The position numbers and the translations under genes were made by a program. From contig CALINM010000116.1 of assembly GCA_938045315.1 (NCBI GenBank), positions 1 through 11,781 on the forward strand: a stretch of 11,781 nt of DNA, written 5' to 3'. Positions within the stretch are counted from its first letter, which is position 1, and each line of letters starts with the position of its first letter. The notes beneath the pieces were generated by a model that searched no databases, was not told where the DNA came from, and saw only the letters and a list, made by a program, of their open reading frames with translations. This document shows, one piece after another, positions 1 through 6,768 of this stretch. This DNA is from an uncultured bacterium (GTDB lineage Bacteria > CALINM01).

Positions 1-72
1 AGTATTCTTTTCTTTCTAAAACATAAATTTAGACATTAATTAGAAGCTTTTATAAATTGAAGGAATATTTTT

Positions 73-258
73 TCAGGCATTTAACATACCAATTATCCAT
101 AGGGCGTAAAATATAACAATTATAATGCCAAATTTAATGGCCCTTTTTGCAAAAAACTCACCCTTTTCATTGAAGGATTTAAAGATAAATAAAATAGTAG
201 CTATTACCCACCCTAAAAAACTCACAACTGTTAAAAAAGCAAACTTCTCATTTATCAT
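73..258 (-). CDS. small two-helix membrane protein of unknown function
   Basis: The 61-residue product has two predicted transmembrane helices (about 7-27 and 42-59). They are joined by a charged loop rich in Lys, Glu and Phe (NEKGEFFAKRAIK), which would face the cytoplasm by the positive-inside rule, leaving both ends outside. I do not recognise the family. It is likely a real gene: ATG at 258, AGGG nine bases upstream, 11 nt after the glycosyltransferase stop, on the same strand, and with membrane-protein composition. It is the last gene visible in the transcription unit. It could anchor or assist the soluble glycosyltransferase, but that is only suggested by adjacency. Confidence 0.7.
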   Translation of the reverse strand: MINEKFAFLTVVSFLGWVIATILFIFKSFNEKGEFFAKRAIKFGIIIVIFYALWIIGMLNA

Positions 259-269
259 ACAAACTAACC

Positions 270-995
270 CTATATTTTCTTTACATTGAATACTCTGTCA
301 AAAAACAAGTATAAAACTTTGAATATAGCCTCATATACAATACGTCTGGATAATTTAGAAGTACCTGCATGCCTGTCTACAAATATTATAGGTATTTCAA
401 TTATTTTAAATCCAAGCTTCTGGGTATAATAATTCATCTCAATCTGAAAGGCATAACCATCAGATGTTATGTAGTCAAAAGGTATTTTTTCCAGAACTAC
501 TCTTCTAAAACCTTTGAACCCTCCAGTACAATCCCTGATTTTCATACCCGTTAGGGTTCTTGCATACCAGTTAGCAAAATAACTCAAAATTAACCTTTTT
601 ATCGGCCAATTTACTACAGAAACTCCATTTAAATATCTTGAACCAATCACAACATCATAATCACTCAATTTTTCTATAAATTCAAGTAGTTTTTCAGGCT
701 CATGGGAAAAATCAGCATCCATCTGGAATATATAATCAAAATCTGGCTTTTGACCTAATGCCCATTTGAATCCTTCGATATATGCACTTCCAAGCCCCAT
801 TTTACCGGCCCTTTTTAAAATATGGATTCTATTATTTTCAAGACTCAGTTTTTCCACATAATTACCTGTACCATCAGGAGAGTTGTCATCCACTACTAAA
901 ATCTCCATGTCATTTCTCAGATTAAGAATTATTGGTAAAAGTTTGGTTATATTTTCTAACTCATTATAAGTGGGGATAACAACTAACATTCTCAT
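270..995 (-). CDS. family 2 glycosyltransferase, polyprenol-phosphate mannose synthase-like
   Basis: The 241-residue catalytic domain resembles dolichol/polyprenol-phosphate mannose synthases (DPM1-like), which move a sugar from a nucleotide donor to a lipid phosphate at the cytoplasmic face of the membrane. Motifs in order are VVIPTYNE (5-12), VDDNSPDGT (35-43), GKMGLGSAYIEG (64-75), the metal-binding DAD in QMDADFSHEPEKL (93-95), VIGSRYLNG (116-124), DCTGGFKGFRR (155-165), and SDGYAFQIEM (178-187). It has no C-terminal membrane helices, so it is the soluble or peripheral single-domain type. The sugar and lipid cannot be read from sequence. The start at 995 overlaps the oxidoreductase stop as TAATG, with AAGGGAG about 11 bases upstream. 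A second ATG two codons later (989) is a possible alternative. Confidence 0.9.
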   Translation of the reverse strand: MRMLVVIPTYNELENITKLLPIILNLRNDMEILVVDDNSPDGTGNYVEKLSLENNRIHILKRAGKMGLGSAYIEGFKWALGQKPDFDYIFQMDADFSHEPEKLLEFIEKLSDYDVVIGSRYLNGVSVVNWPIKRLILSYFANWYARTLTGMKIRDCTGGFKGFRRVVLEKIPFDYITSDGYAFQIEMNYYTQKLGFKIIEIPIIFVDRHAGTSKLSRRIVYEAIFKVLYLFFDRVFNVKKI

Positions 996-2749
996 TAAAG
1001 ATTATACTCCCTTTTTAGTGTCTTCAATCTATCCTTAAATTCCCCTAAAGCAGCATCAACAAATTCTCTTGATAAAATTTTTTTACCTGAAGGTGTTTCA
1101 AAAAATCTTTCTGGAAATTTATAATTATCTATGTCAAAGCCTGTTTTTTCTTTAAAAATCATCTTTTTCAAGTATATTTTTTCCCCGATTTGCTTTATGT
1201 ACTCTTCATCAATTTCATATCCCATAAGCCGAGAAATTTTAACAAGTAAATTAATATCATAAACCTTTCTTGCAAAAAGGCATATGCCCGTGCAATTAAA
1301 AAAAGCTCTGAATATTTCCTCATTAAGCAGTAAATCAATAAGAGTCTTTGGATCAAAATTTTTTACCTCCTGATCAATGGCATATCCAGCATTATCAGTA
1401 TGTGCATTCCTGATACCAACAATAGATTGTCCTATTAAATTAGCATATCCTGTATGATATCCTGCCATAGCGTTCTTGTTTACAAGAAGAGCAAAGTCAA
1501 ATCCTCCGTACTCTTCTATTATATGAGTAAGTCCCTTCCTGGCTAAAACATAGAACTTTTTATCTGAATAGACAAGGTTTTGTAAAATTTCTATATATTT
1601 TTCAGTATCACCAAACTTAACTTCACTAACACCTAAATCATTCTCCGTTATAATACCTCTTTCATAGGCTTCTGTAATCCAGGATAAAAATACACCTGTA
1701 TATATCGCATCTATCCCTAACTCTTCAGTACATTCAATCATTTTTAAGATACTTTGCCTATCATCAATACCAATTAAACTTCCCAGTGCATATATTAATT
1801 CATAATCATAGGAAACTTCATTTCTTTCCCATTCTTCTTCATGGGCAAACTTATTTCTCTTCATGGCAATATGTATACAGCCCAATGGACACCCTGCACA
1901 GGCAAATTTTCTAGTAAGATTATGTTCAGCAAAAGCTTCACCAGAAATTTTCTCTGCTCTTTCAAAAAACCCAGATTTTAAATTTCTTGTAGGAAGTGCC
2001 CCTAACTCATTTAAAGGAAGAACATTTATTGATGTACCATACTCATGATATTTTCTCATTGAGCCTGTTATTACTTTTCTATGTAACTCTTCAAATATCC
2101 TTCTATACTCATCAAAATCAACATCTCTATCCAGGCCAACACCATTGCCACTCACAACAATAGATTTTATATTTTTAGAACCCATAAGTGCCCCTAACCC
2201 CAACCTTCCAAAGTGCCTGTAAGTATCAACTATTACCATTGAGAAGGCAATTTTTTGCTCACCAGCAGGTCCTATTCTTAAAATACTTCTCAAACCAGAC
2301 ATGCCTTCTCTGTCTCTTATGTAGGTTGCAGTCTCTGTAGCTTTTAATCCCCACAATGGTTCAGCATTGTTTATTTTAACATCTCCATTGTTTATAGAAA
2401 TATAGCATGGCTTTTCACTTCTACCTGTTATAACAACAGCATCAATCCCAGCTAATTTAAAAGCCAAAGCAAGTCTTCCACCAGCATGACTTTCACCTAA
2501 AGAATTTGTTAAGGGAGAATAAAATACTGCTATACTTTTTGTGGCCACAGGGAAATAGGGTGTTAAGTAACCTGGAGATATTACTATTGGCTGTTTTGGA
2601 TCTGTTGGATGCAAATCTAAGCATACATTTTCAAGAAAAAGCTCTGTTGCAAGTCCTGTTCCACCTAAAAAATTTCTCAAATCTTCCCTTTCTACAATTT
2701 CACTTCTCTTATTAGACAAACTAATATACAGAACTCTGGGTATTTTCAT
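995..2749 (-). CDS. aldehyde:ferredoxin oxidoreductase family protein (tungsten/molybdenum bis-pterin enzyme)
   Basis: The protein has 584 residues, close to the usual 600. The N-terminal domain has LGGTGLATELF (28-38) and LGESHAGGRLALAFKLAG. The [4Fe-4S] ligands are CAGCPLGC (Cys284, Cys287, Cys291) plus Cys490, matching the Pyrococcus furiosus AOR ligands 288/291/295/494 with a constant offset of four. The first pterin-binding motif is LGIDAIYTG (344-352). The second is FNCTGIC (484-490), with Asn485 where the classical DxxGLC motif has Asp. The segment IRNAHTDNAGYAIDQ (446-460) replaces the sequence typical of classical AORs, so this belongs to a divergent branch, and the substrate (aldehyde or other carbonyl/carboxylate) is not readable. 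It is paired with the polyferredoxin upstream. No FAD subunit or MoaD-like protein is encoded nearby. Its TAA shares one base with the glycosyltransferase ATG. Confidence 0.92.
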   Translation of the reverse strand: MKIPRVLYISLSNKRSEIVEREDLRNFLGGTGLATELFLENVCLDLHPTDPKQPIVISPGYLTPYFPVATKSIAVFYSPLTNSLGESHAGGRLALAFKLAGIDAVVITGRSEKPCYISINNGDVKINNAEPLWGLKATETATYIRDREGMSGLRSILRIGPAGEQKIAFSMVIVDTYRHFGRLGLGALMGSKNIKSIVVSGNGVGLDRDVDFDEYRRIFEELHRKVITGSMRKYHEYGTSINVLPLNELGALPTRNLKSGFFERAEKISGEAFAEHNLTRKFACAGCPLGCIHIAMKRNKFAHEEEWERNEVSYDYELIYALGSLIGIDDRQSILKMIECTEELGIDAIYTGVFLSWITEAYERGIITENDLGVSEVKFGDTEKYIEILQNLVYSDKKFYVLARKGLTHIIEEYGGFDFALLVNKNAMAGYHTGYANLIGQSIVGIRNAHTDNAGYAIDQEVKNFDPKTLIDLLLNEEIFRAFFNCTGICLFARKVYDINLLVKISRLMGYEIDEEYIKQIGEKIYLKKMIFKEKTGFDIDNYKFPERFFETPSGKKILSREFVDAALGEFKDRLKTLKREYNL

Positions 2750-2752
2750 TAT

Positions 2753-3160
2753 TTATATTTCACCTATCACTAAACAGTTATGAGGACAAAACTCAACACA
2801 GTTACCACAGTGAATACAAAAAATTGGTAAGTTTTTTTCTTCATCCCAAAAAATAGCCCTTACAGGGCATCCCTCCATACAATTTTTACATCCCTTACAA
2901 AGAGCAGATTTTAAAATGATTCCACCATTTTTCCTTTTAACAAGAGCACCTTCAGGGCAATAGGAAATACAGGGTGGATCTTCACATCCCCGGCAATGAT
3001 CTGCTACCATATTGCCGCTGGAATAGCCACCCTTAGTTTTTATTCTGATTGCTGCCTTAGCAACAGACAAACTCTTTCTTACCCGTCTTGCACATGCAAA
3101 CATACAGGACATACATCCCATACATCTTGACATGTATTTAGCAATCAGAACTTTCCTCAT
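2753..3160 (-). CDS. polyferredoxin with four [4Fe-4S] motifs, probable electron-transfer partner of the downstream oxidoreductase
   Basis: The protein has 135 residues from the ATG at 3160, which lies 7 nt after the slyD stop with only a weak ribosome-binding site. Sixteen cysteines fall in four cluster motifs: C13-x2-C16-x2-C19-x3-C23; C56-x2-C59-x4-C64-x3-C68-P; C88-x2-C91-x2-C94-x3-C98-P; and C115-x2-C118-x2-C121-x3-C125-P. A further Cys129 follows. This layout is that of DmsB/HycB-type iron-sulfur subunits and of the small subunit of AorAB-type aldehyde oxidoreductases. There is no signal peptide or membrane segment, so it is probably cytoplasmic. The oxidoreductase gene begins 3 nt downstream, so the two very likely form a complex in which this protein carries electrons away from, or to, the W/Mo site. 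The final acceptor cannot be read from the window. Confidence 0.9.
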   Translation of the reverse strand: MRKVLIAKYMSRCMGCMSCMFACARRVRKSLSVAKAAIRIKTKGGYSSGNMVADHCRGCEDPPCISYCPEGALVKRKNGGIILKSALCKGCKNCMEGCPVRAIFWDEEKNLPIFCIHCGNCVEFCPHNCLVIGEI

Positions 3161-3167
3161 AAAACAA

Positions 3168-3665
3168 TTAACAGCAACCTTTATCGCAACTACCACTGCT
3201 ACAGGAATTTTTATTTGTCAACTCTTCAAGGGTTGCCAGACGAACATCTCTTATATAAAGGTCAAAAACCAGCGTTTCACCAGCAAGGGGGTGATTAAAA
3301 TCAACCACAACATCATTTCCAGAGACATTAATAATTGTAAATGGTACCTGTCTTCCATCTTCAGAATCCATTGTAAACATCATTCCCTCTTCTAACTCCA
3401 GGTCCTGTGGGAACTGCTGCCTTGGTATAACACACTGTCCCTCTTCTTCCCATGGTCCATAAGCCTCTTCTGGTGATAAAGTAACAGTAATCCTGTCACC
3501 AGGCTCTTTGTCAATAATAGCCTTTTCAAGGGCTTCTAAGATTTCTCCTCTTCCATAAACAAACTGAAGGCTTTGCCCACTTTCGATACTGGATTCTATA
3601 AGCTCTCCATCGGGATATCTTAGCTCATAATCCATTGTTACTACTGTTCTTTCAGCTACTTTCAT
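3168..3665 (-). CDS. slyD: FKBP-type peptidyl-prolyl isomerase, SlyD-like, with Cys-rich tail
   Basis: Predicted cytoplasmic prolyl isomerase and chaperone of 165 residues. The split FKBP domain is seen at about 1-68 (VTMDYELRYPDGELI, then FVYGRGEILEALEKAI and the PEEAYG flap) and about 120-150 (DFNHPLAGETLVFD), with an insert-in-flap chaperone domain between. The C-terminus has four cysteines in eleven residues (Cys155, 160, 164, 165: CSSGSCDKGCC) and no His-rich stretch. It is a shorter counterpart of the Ni/Zn-binding tail of E. coli SlyD, so metal binding is likely (inference). The ATG at 3665 is chosen for its strong AAGGAG site and family-like N-terminus rather than a TTG at 3713. It overlaps hisE by 14 nt and ends 7 nt before the polyferredoxin gene. 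Its role could be general folding or metal handling for the neighbouring metalloenzyme. Confidence 0.92.
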   Translation of the reverse strand: MKVAERTVVTMDYELRYPDGELIESSIESGQSLQFVYGRGEILEALEKAIIDKEPGDRITVTLSPEEAYGPWEEEGQCVIPRQQFPQDLELEEGMMFTMDSEDGRQVPFTIINVSGNDVVVDFNHPLAGETLVFDLYIRDVRLATLEELTNKNSCSSGSCDKGCC

Positions 3666-3984
3666 TTTTTTCTCCTTTTCTTTGTTTTTTTTCTTCCAGT
3701 CCTGAGATACCAAATCGCCTTTTTAGCTCATTAAATACCTCATCTGGATTTATATCCCTTTCTGCAAGTAAAATAAATACATGAAATAACAAATCAGCAG
3801 TCTCATATATTATGGCATCTTTTTTTTTGTCCTTAGAAGCCATTATTAGTTCAAAACATTCTTCAGAAACTTTTTTTAATATTCTCTCCTCTCCTAAACT
3901 ATGTAGCTTCGCAACATATGATTTCTCAGGATCTGCTGATTTTATTCTTTCTAATATCACTTCGTATAACTCATACAAAATCAT
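3652..3984 (-). CDS. hisE: phosphoribosyl-ATP pyrophosphatase (HisE)
   Basis: Hydrolyses phosphoribosyl-ATP to phosphoribosyl-AMP and pyrophosphate, the second pathway step. The 110-residue protein is an all-alpha MazG-like domain with the metal-binding EECFE (41-45) and ETADLLFH (61-68, Glu61 and Asp64) motifs. It is a stand-alone HisE: no PR-AMP cyclohydrolase (HisI) domain is fused or encoded nearby. The last 14 residues are a Lys/Glu-rich tail beyond the compact domain. The DNA encoding this tail is a purine tract that also contains the slyD ribosome-binding site, and the slyD ATG lies inside hisE (14-nt overlap). The start overlaps the hisF stop as ATGA. Confidence 0.94.
   Translation of the reverse strand: MILYELYEVILERIKSADPEKSYVAKLHSLGEERILKKVSEECFELIMASKDKKKDAIIYETADLLFHVFILLAERDINPDEVFNELKRRFGISGLEEKKQRKGEKNESS
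3666..3692 (-). promoter_or_regulatory. dual-use purine tract: HisE tail and slyD ribosome-binding site
   Basis: On the minus strand this is A8 (3692-3685), then a mixed A/G stretch, AAAAGGAG, and a run of A up to the slyD ATG at 3665. AGGAG is six bases from that ATG, which fixes the slyD start. The same bases encode the charged C-terminus of HisE in another frame. The slyD frame is also open upstream across the tract. Confidence 0.6.
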
Positions 3985-4748
3985 ATCCTGACAATAACTC
4001 CCCTATTAGCCAAATATCTTTTTGTCTCTTCTATTGTAATTATCCCAAAATGGAAAAGGGATGCGGCAAGCACTGCATCAGCCCTACCTAAAACAATACC
4101 TTCATAAAAATGCTCCAATGAGCCTGCACCACCAGATGCTATAACTGGTATTGAAACAGCATCTGAAATTGCCCTTGTTAACTCAATATCGTAACCTTCT
4201 TTAGTGCCATCTCTATCCATACTGGTTAAAAGAATCTCACCTGCACCTAAATCTTCAACCCTCTTTGCCCATTCGATTGCATCGATACCAGTTGGTGTTC
4301 TTCCGCCATGTGTAAACACCTGAAAATAGTATCCACCTTCTTTTGAACTCCTTTTAGCATCTATGGCTACAACAATACACTGGCTCCCGAATTTTTTGGA
4401 TGCATATTTAACAAACTCTGGATTTTGAACTGCCCAGGTATTAATTGATACTTTATCAGCACCTGCCTTTAATAAATTTCTTATATCTTCGAGCGTTTTT
4501 ATACCACCACCTACTGTAAGAGGCATAAATACACATGCAGCAGTTTTTTTTACCACATCAATTATTATATCCCTGTTTTCGTAAGATGCCGTTATATCAA
4601 GAAAAACAAGTTCATCTGCACCAGCGTTATCATATGCCTTTGCAGCCTCCACGGGATCTCCCGCATCTTTAAGTTCTACAAAATTAACACCTTTAACCAC
4701 CCTCCCGGCTTTTACATCCAAACAGGGGATAATTCTTTTCGCCAACAC
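3981..4748 (-). CDS. hisF: imidazole glycerol phosphate synthase, cyclase subunit (HisF)
   Basis: Barrel-fold cyclase/lyase that uses ammonia delivered by HisH to convert PRFAR to imidazoleglycerol phosphate plus AICAR. The 255-residue length is typical. The key residues are present: [14 protein letters not shown] with Asp11, LTVGGGI at the first phosphate site, VVAIDAKR with Asp130, [14 protein letters not shown], and the second phosphate site ASGGAGS. The start codon is GTG at 4748, 2 nt after the hisA stop. AGGGAG lies 11 bases upstream within hisA, and the adjacent TTG codon is a possible alternative start. The gene ends in an ATGA overlap with hisE. Confidence 0.97.
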   Translation of the reverse strand: MLAKRIIPCLDVKAGRVVKGVNFVELKDAGDPVEAAKAYDNAGADELVFLDITASYENRDIIIDVVKKTAACVFMPLTVGGGIKTLEDIRNLLKAGADKVSINTWAVQNPEFVKYASKKFGSQCIVVAIDAKRSSKEGGYYFQVFTHGGRTPTGIDAIEWAKRVEDLGAGEILLTSMDRDGTKEGYDIELTRAISDAVSIPVIASGGAGSLEHFYEGIVLGRADAVLAASLFHFGIITIEETKRYLANRGVIVRI

Positions 4749-4750
4749 TA

Positions 4751-5482
4751 TTAAGCTAACTCCCTAAGTTTTTTTATTGTACTTTTTAAATTAACAGTAC
4801 CTTCATAAATCGCTCTTCCTACAATTACACCCTTGATCCCATATTGTTCATAGGGTAGTAAGGAAATTACATCTTCTACACTTGATATCCCGCCCGATGC
4901 TATGACGGGGATAGAAAGGCTCTTTGCAATTTCTAAAGTTGCATTTAAATTTAGACCTGTTCTCATTCCATCTTTGCTTATATCTGTATAAATTACTTCT
5001 TTTGCCCCCCTTTTTTGAAGTTCAATCGCAAGAGATTTCGCATCCCAATCTGACACATCTACCCAACCCTTTATGGCTACTTTGCCTCCCTTCGCATCTA
5101 TACCAGCAATTATATGTGCTTCAATTTTTTTACACATTTCTTCAAAATAATCCGGAGATTCACAGCCCTTAGTACCAATAACAATCCTTTTAACACCTAA
5201 ATTTACATAGCTCATGGCTTTATCCACGTCCCTTATGCCACCACCCACTTCTACAGGAATATTAATACTTTTAACTATCTTCTCGATTGTATTTAGATTG
5301 CCAGGTTCTCCTTTTAAAGCACCATTTAAATCAACTATATGAATTAACTCTGCACCGTCTTGTTCAAAGCTCATAGCTACTTCTTCAGGGTATTTAGAGT
5401 AAACCGTAACTTCATCAAATTTTCCCTGTTTTAACCTAACACAAACGCCATCAAGAAGATCAATCGCAGGTATTATAAGCAC
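4751..5482 (-). CDS. hisA: ProFAR isomerase (HisA)
   Basis: Isomerises ProFAR to PRFAR, an Amadori rearrangement on a (beta/alpha)8 barrel. The 243-residue protein starts with [11 protein letters not shown], containing catalytic base Asp8. It has the phosphate-binding VEVGGGIRD (about 78-86), the second catalytic Asp129 in AGIDAKGG, the [11 protein letters not shown] segment and the C-terminal phosphate site ASGGISS. The start codon is GTG at 5482, directly after the lipoprotein TAG with no spacer. This start fits the family N-terminus and the GGGGAG site upstream. TrpF-type bifunctional PriA proteins are related, but linkage to hisF, hisH and hisE supports HisA. hisF begins 2 nt after its stop. 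Confidence 0.96.
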   Translation of the reverse strand: MLIIPAIDLLDGVCVRLKQGKFDEVTVYSKYPEEVAMSFEQDGAELIHIVDLNGALKGEPGNLNTIEKIVKSINIPVEVGGGIRDVDKAMSYVNLGVKRIVIGTKGCESPDYFEEMCKKIEAHIIAGIDAKGGKVAIKGWVDVSDWDAKSLAIELQKRGAKEVIYTDISKDGMRTGLNLNATLEIAKSLSIPVIASGGISSVEDVISLLPYEQYGIKGVIVGRAIYEGTVNLKSTIKKLRELA

Positions 5483-6133
5483 CTATTTTCTCCCCGGGAA
5501 ATTTTTCAAAATTTCTTTAAGCCCCCATTTAGCTAACTCATCGGCTGATAACCATTTAAAACCTCTTCTAATATATAGATTAATATTAAATAAATTATCC
5601 AGAAGAGCCTGCTGCGTCTCTCTGTAACTGCCATTCCATAATAGTGAACCATCTGATCCCGCATATAGAAATAATGAAAAAGATACAGAAGCTGGTTTCA
5701 TAGAACCATATTCTTTGCCTTCTCTCTCTGTATATTTTGTTACATATCCCATAAGAACAGCATCTGCCTTGAAAATTCTGGCAATTTTTATAATCTCATC
5801 CTTATATCCCTTTTTTGCATCTAAAAGCACCCTTCCCATGTCTTCGTATTGCAATCTCTCTATAACCTGTTCCCATGATATTACATCAAAACAGCCAAAG
5901 GATTTTAATATATCTTCAGTAAATGTTGATAACTTTTCAATGCTACCCTCTTCAATCTTTCCTTCTTTAACAAGTCCAAAAGGTGCATTAGAAGGTATAT
6001 CAAAGGGAAGTACTACCACCCTTTTTATAATCGGAACAACCGGACAGATTTGCTTTTTCTCAATTGAATAACTTTGCATGCTTTTACAGGAAAAAAGGGG
6101 CACAAATAAAAGAATATAAATTAATTTTTTCAT
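5483..6133 (-). CDS. predicted lipoprotein of unknown function within the his operon
   Basis: The product is 216 residues. The ATG at 6133 is chosen because it sits in an ATGA overlap with the hisH stop, has GGAAGGA about seven bases upstream, and yields a proper signal: MKKL, a hydrophobic run, then LFSC with the lipidated residue at Cys16. An in-frame TTG at 6241 would bury this signal. Phe at lipobox position -2 is slightly unusual. The mature part has a VVVLPFD strand (39-45), ADAVLMGYV (113-121), a PASVSFSLFLY strand, GSLLWNGSY (152-160), then ETQQALLDNLF and FKWLSADELAKWG near the end. The pattern of an early 'LPF', a later 'ADAVLMG' and 'G.LLW' resembles periplasmic assembly lipoproteins of the CsgG/FlgO/TolB-N-like kind (weak inference). 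Nothing in it suggests histidine enzymology. It ends directly against the hisA GTG, and its last codons contain the hisA ribosome-binding site. Confidence 0.88.
   Translation of the reverse strand: MKKLIYILLFVPLFSCKSMQSYSIEKKQICPVVPIIKRVVVLPFDIPSNAPFGLVKEGKIEEGSIEKLSTFTEDILKSFGCFDVISWEQVIERLQYEDMGRVLLDAKKGYKDEIIKIARIFKADAVLMGYVTKYTEREGKEYGSMKPASVSFSLFLYAGSDGSLLWNGSYRETQQALLDNLFNINLYIRRGFKWLSADELAKWGLKEILKNFPGRK
5489..5494 (-). promoter_or_regulatory. hisA ribosome-binding site inside the lipoprotein gene
   Basis: GGGGAG on the minus strand, within the last codons of the lipoprotein gene and about six bases before the hisA GTG at 5482. It supports the non-ATG start and suggests hisA translation is coupled to the lipoprotein gene. 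Confidence 0.6.
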
Positions 6134-6768
6134 GAAAGCTTCCTTCCAAATACTATATTTGCAAAATTTTCCAGTATCTTTAAACCATATTTTTGACTTT
6201 TTTCTGGGTGAAACTGACAGGCAAATAATGTGTCTTCCCAATAAATAGAGGATACAAAATTAATGCCATAATCAGTAATAGTTGAAACTAAGTTTTCTTC
6301 ACATTCCACATAATATGAGTGGACAAAATAAAAATAAGCATTATCAGGAACGCCCTTTAAAAAAGGTGTTTCAGTTTTAATTTTAATGCTATTCCATCCC
6401 ATATGGGGAATTTTCAATCTCTCATCATTTACCTTCATATTATCTGAAAATTTCTTAACTATGCCATTAAAAATCTTCAAACCCTCTACTGGGCCAAACT
6501 CTTCACTTTCTTGAAACAATAACTGGAGCCCTAAACAAATACCTAAAAAAGGTTTTTTGAAAATAATATCTTTTATAATTTCTATTAACCCAAGTTTTAT
6601 AAGATTATTCATACAATCAGGAAAAGCACCAACTCCTGGCAATATCACACCTTTTGCATTATAAATATCATTTTTCTCAGATGTTATAATAGAATCATAC
6701 CCCATAGACTTTAATGCATTATGAACACTATATAGATTACCCATACCATAATCTACGATAGCAATCAT
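6130..6768 (-). CDS. hisH: imidazole glycerol phosphate synthase, glutamine amidotransferase subunit (HisH)
   Basis: Class I glutamine amidotransferase that hydrolyses glutamine and passes ammonia through the HisF barrel to form imidazoleglycerol phosphate and AICAR. The 212-residue product begins with IVDYGMGNL, has the oxyanion-strand region LPGVGAFPDCM (43-53), the nucleophile elbow GICLGLQ with Cys78, and the QFHPEKSQ segment with catalytic His187 and Glu189. The triad is complete. The usual order hisH-hisA-hisF is interrupted here by the small lipoprotein gene, to which hisH is joined by an ATGA overlap. Its own start overlaps the hisB stop in the same way and is preceded by AAAGGG six bases upstream. 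Its partner HisF is encoded at 4748-3981. Confidence 0.97.
   Translation of the reverse strand: MIAIVDYGMGNLYSVHNALKSMGYDSIITSEKNDIYNAKGVILPGVGAFPDCMNNLIKLGLIEIIKDIIFKKPFLGICLGLQLLFQESEEFGPVEGLKIFNGIVKKFSDNMKVNDERLKIPHMGWNSIKIKTETPFLKGVPDNAYFYFVHSYYVECEENLVSTITDYGINFVSSIYWEDTLFACQFHPEKSQKYGLKILENFANIVFGRKLS

Noticed and set aside
1-72. Possible terminator after the last gene (TCTAAA and TTTAGA inverted repeat with a 7-nt loop, about 15-35)
   Set aside because: The stem is six pairs, almost all A-T, and on the transcribed strand it is followed by A/G-rich sequence rather than a U-tract. No supported terminator or gene is seen in these 72 bases.
1863-2048. Plus-strand open frames of about 60-120 codons scattered across the window, such as here and at 5715-6071
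   Set aside because: They lie antisense to well-supported conserved genes, have no convincing ribosome-binding sites or domains, and arise from low-stop reverse frames.
2753-3196. Longer polyferredoxin starting inside slyD at 3196
   Set aside because: The extra twelve residues come from the slyD C-terminus read in another frame. The ATG at 3160 is just after the slyD stop and leaves a short lead into the first Cys motif.
3168-3713. Longer SlyD starting at a TTG at 3713
   Set aside because: The added Lys-rich N-terminus is encoded by the hisE tail and purine tract. The ATG at 3665 with AGGAG six bases upstream fits the family.
5483-6241. Longer version of the lipoprotein starting at a TTG at 6241
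   Set aside because: It would overlap hisH by over 100 nt and bury the lipoprotein signal. The ATG at 6133 has a good ribosome-binding site and an ATGA junction.
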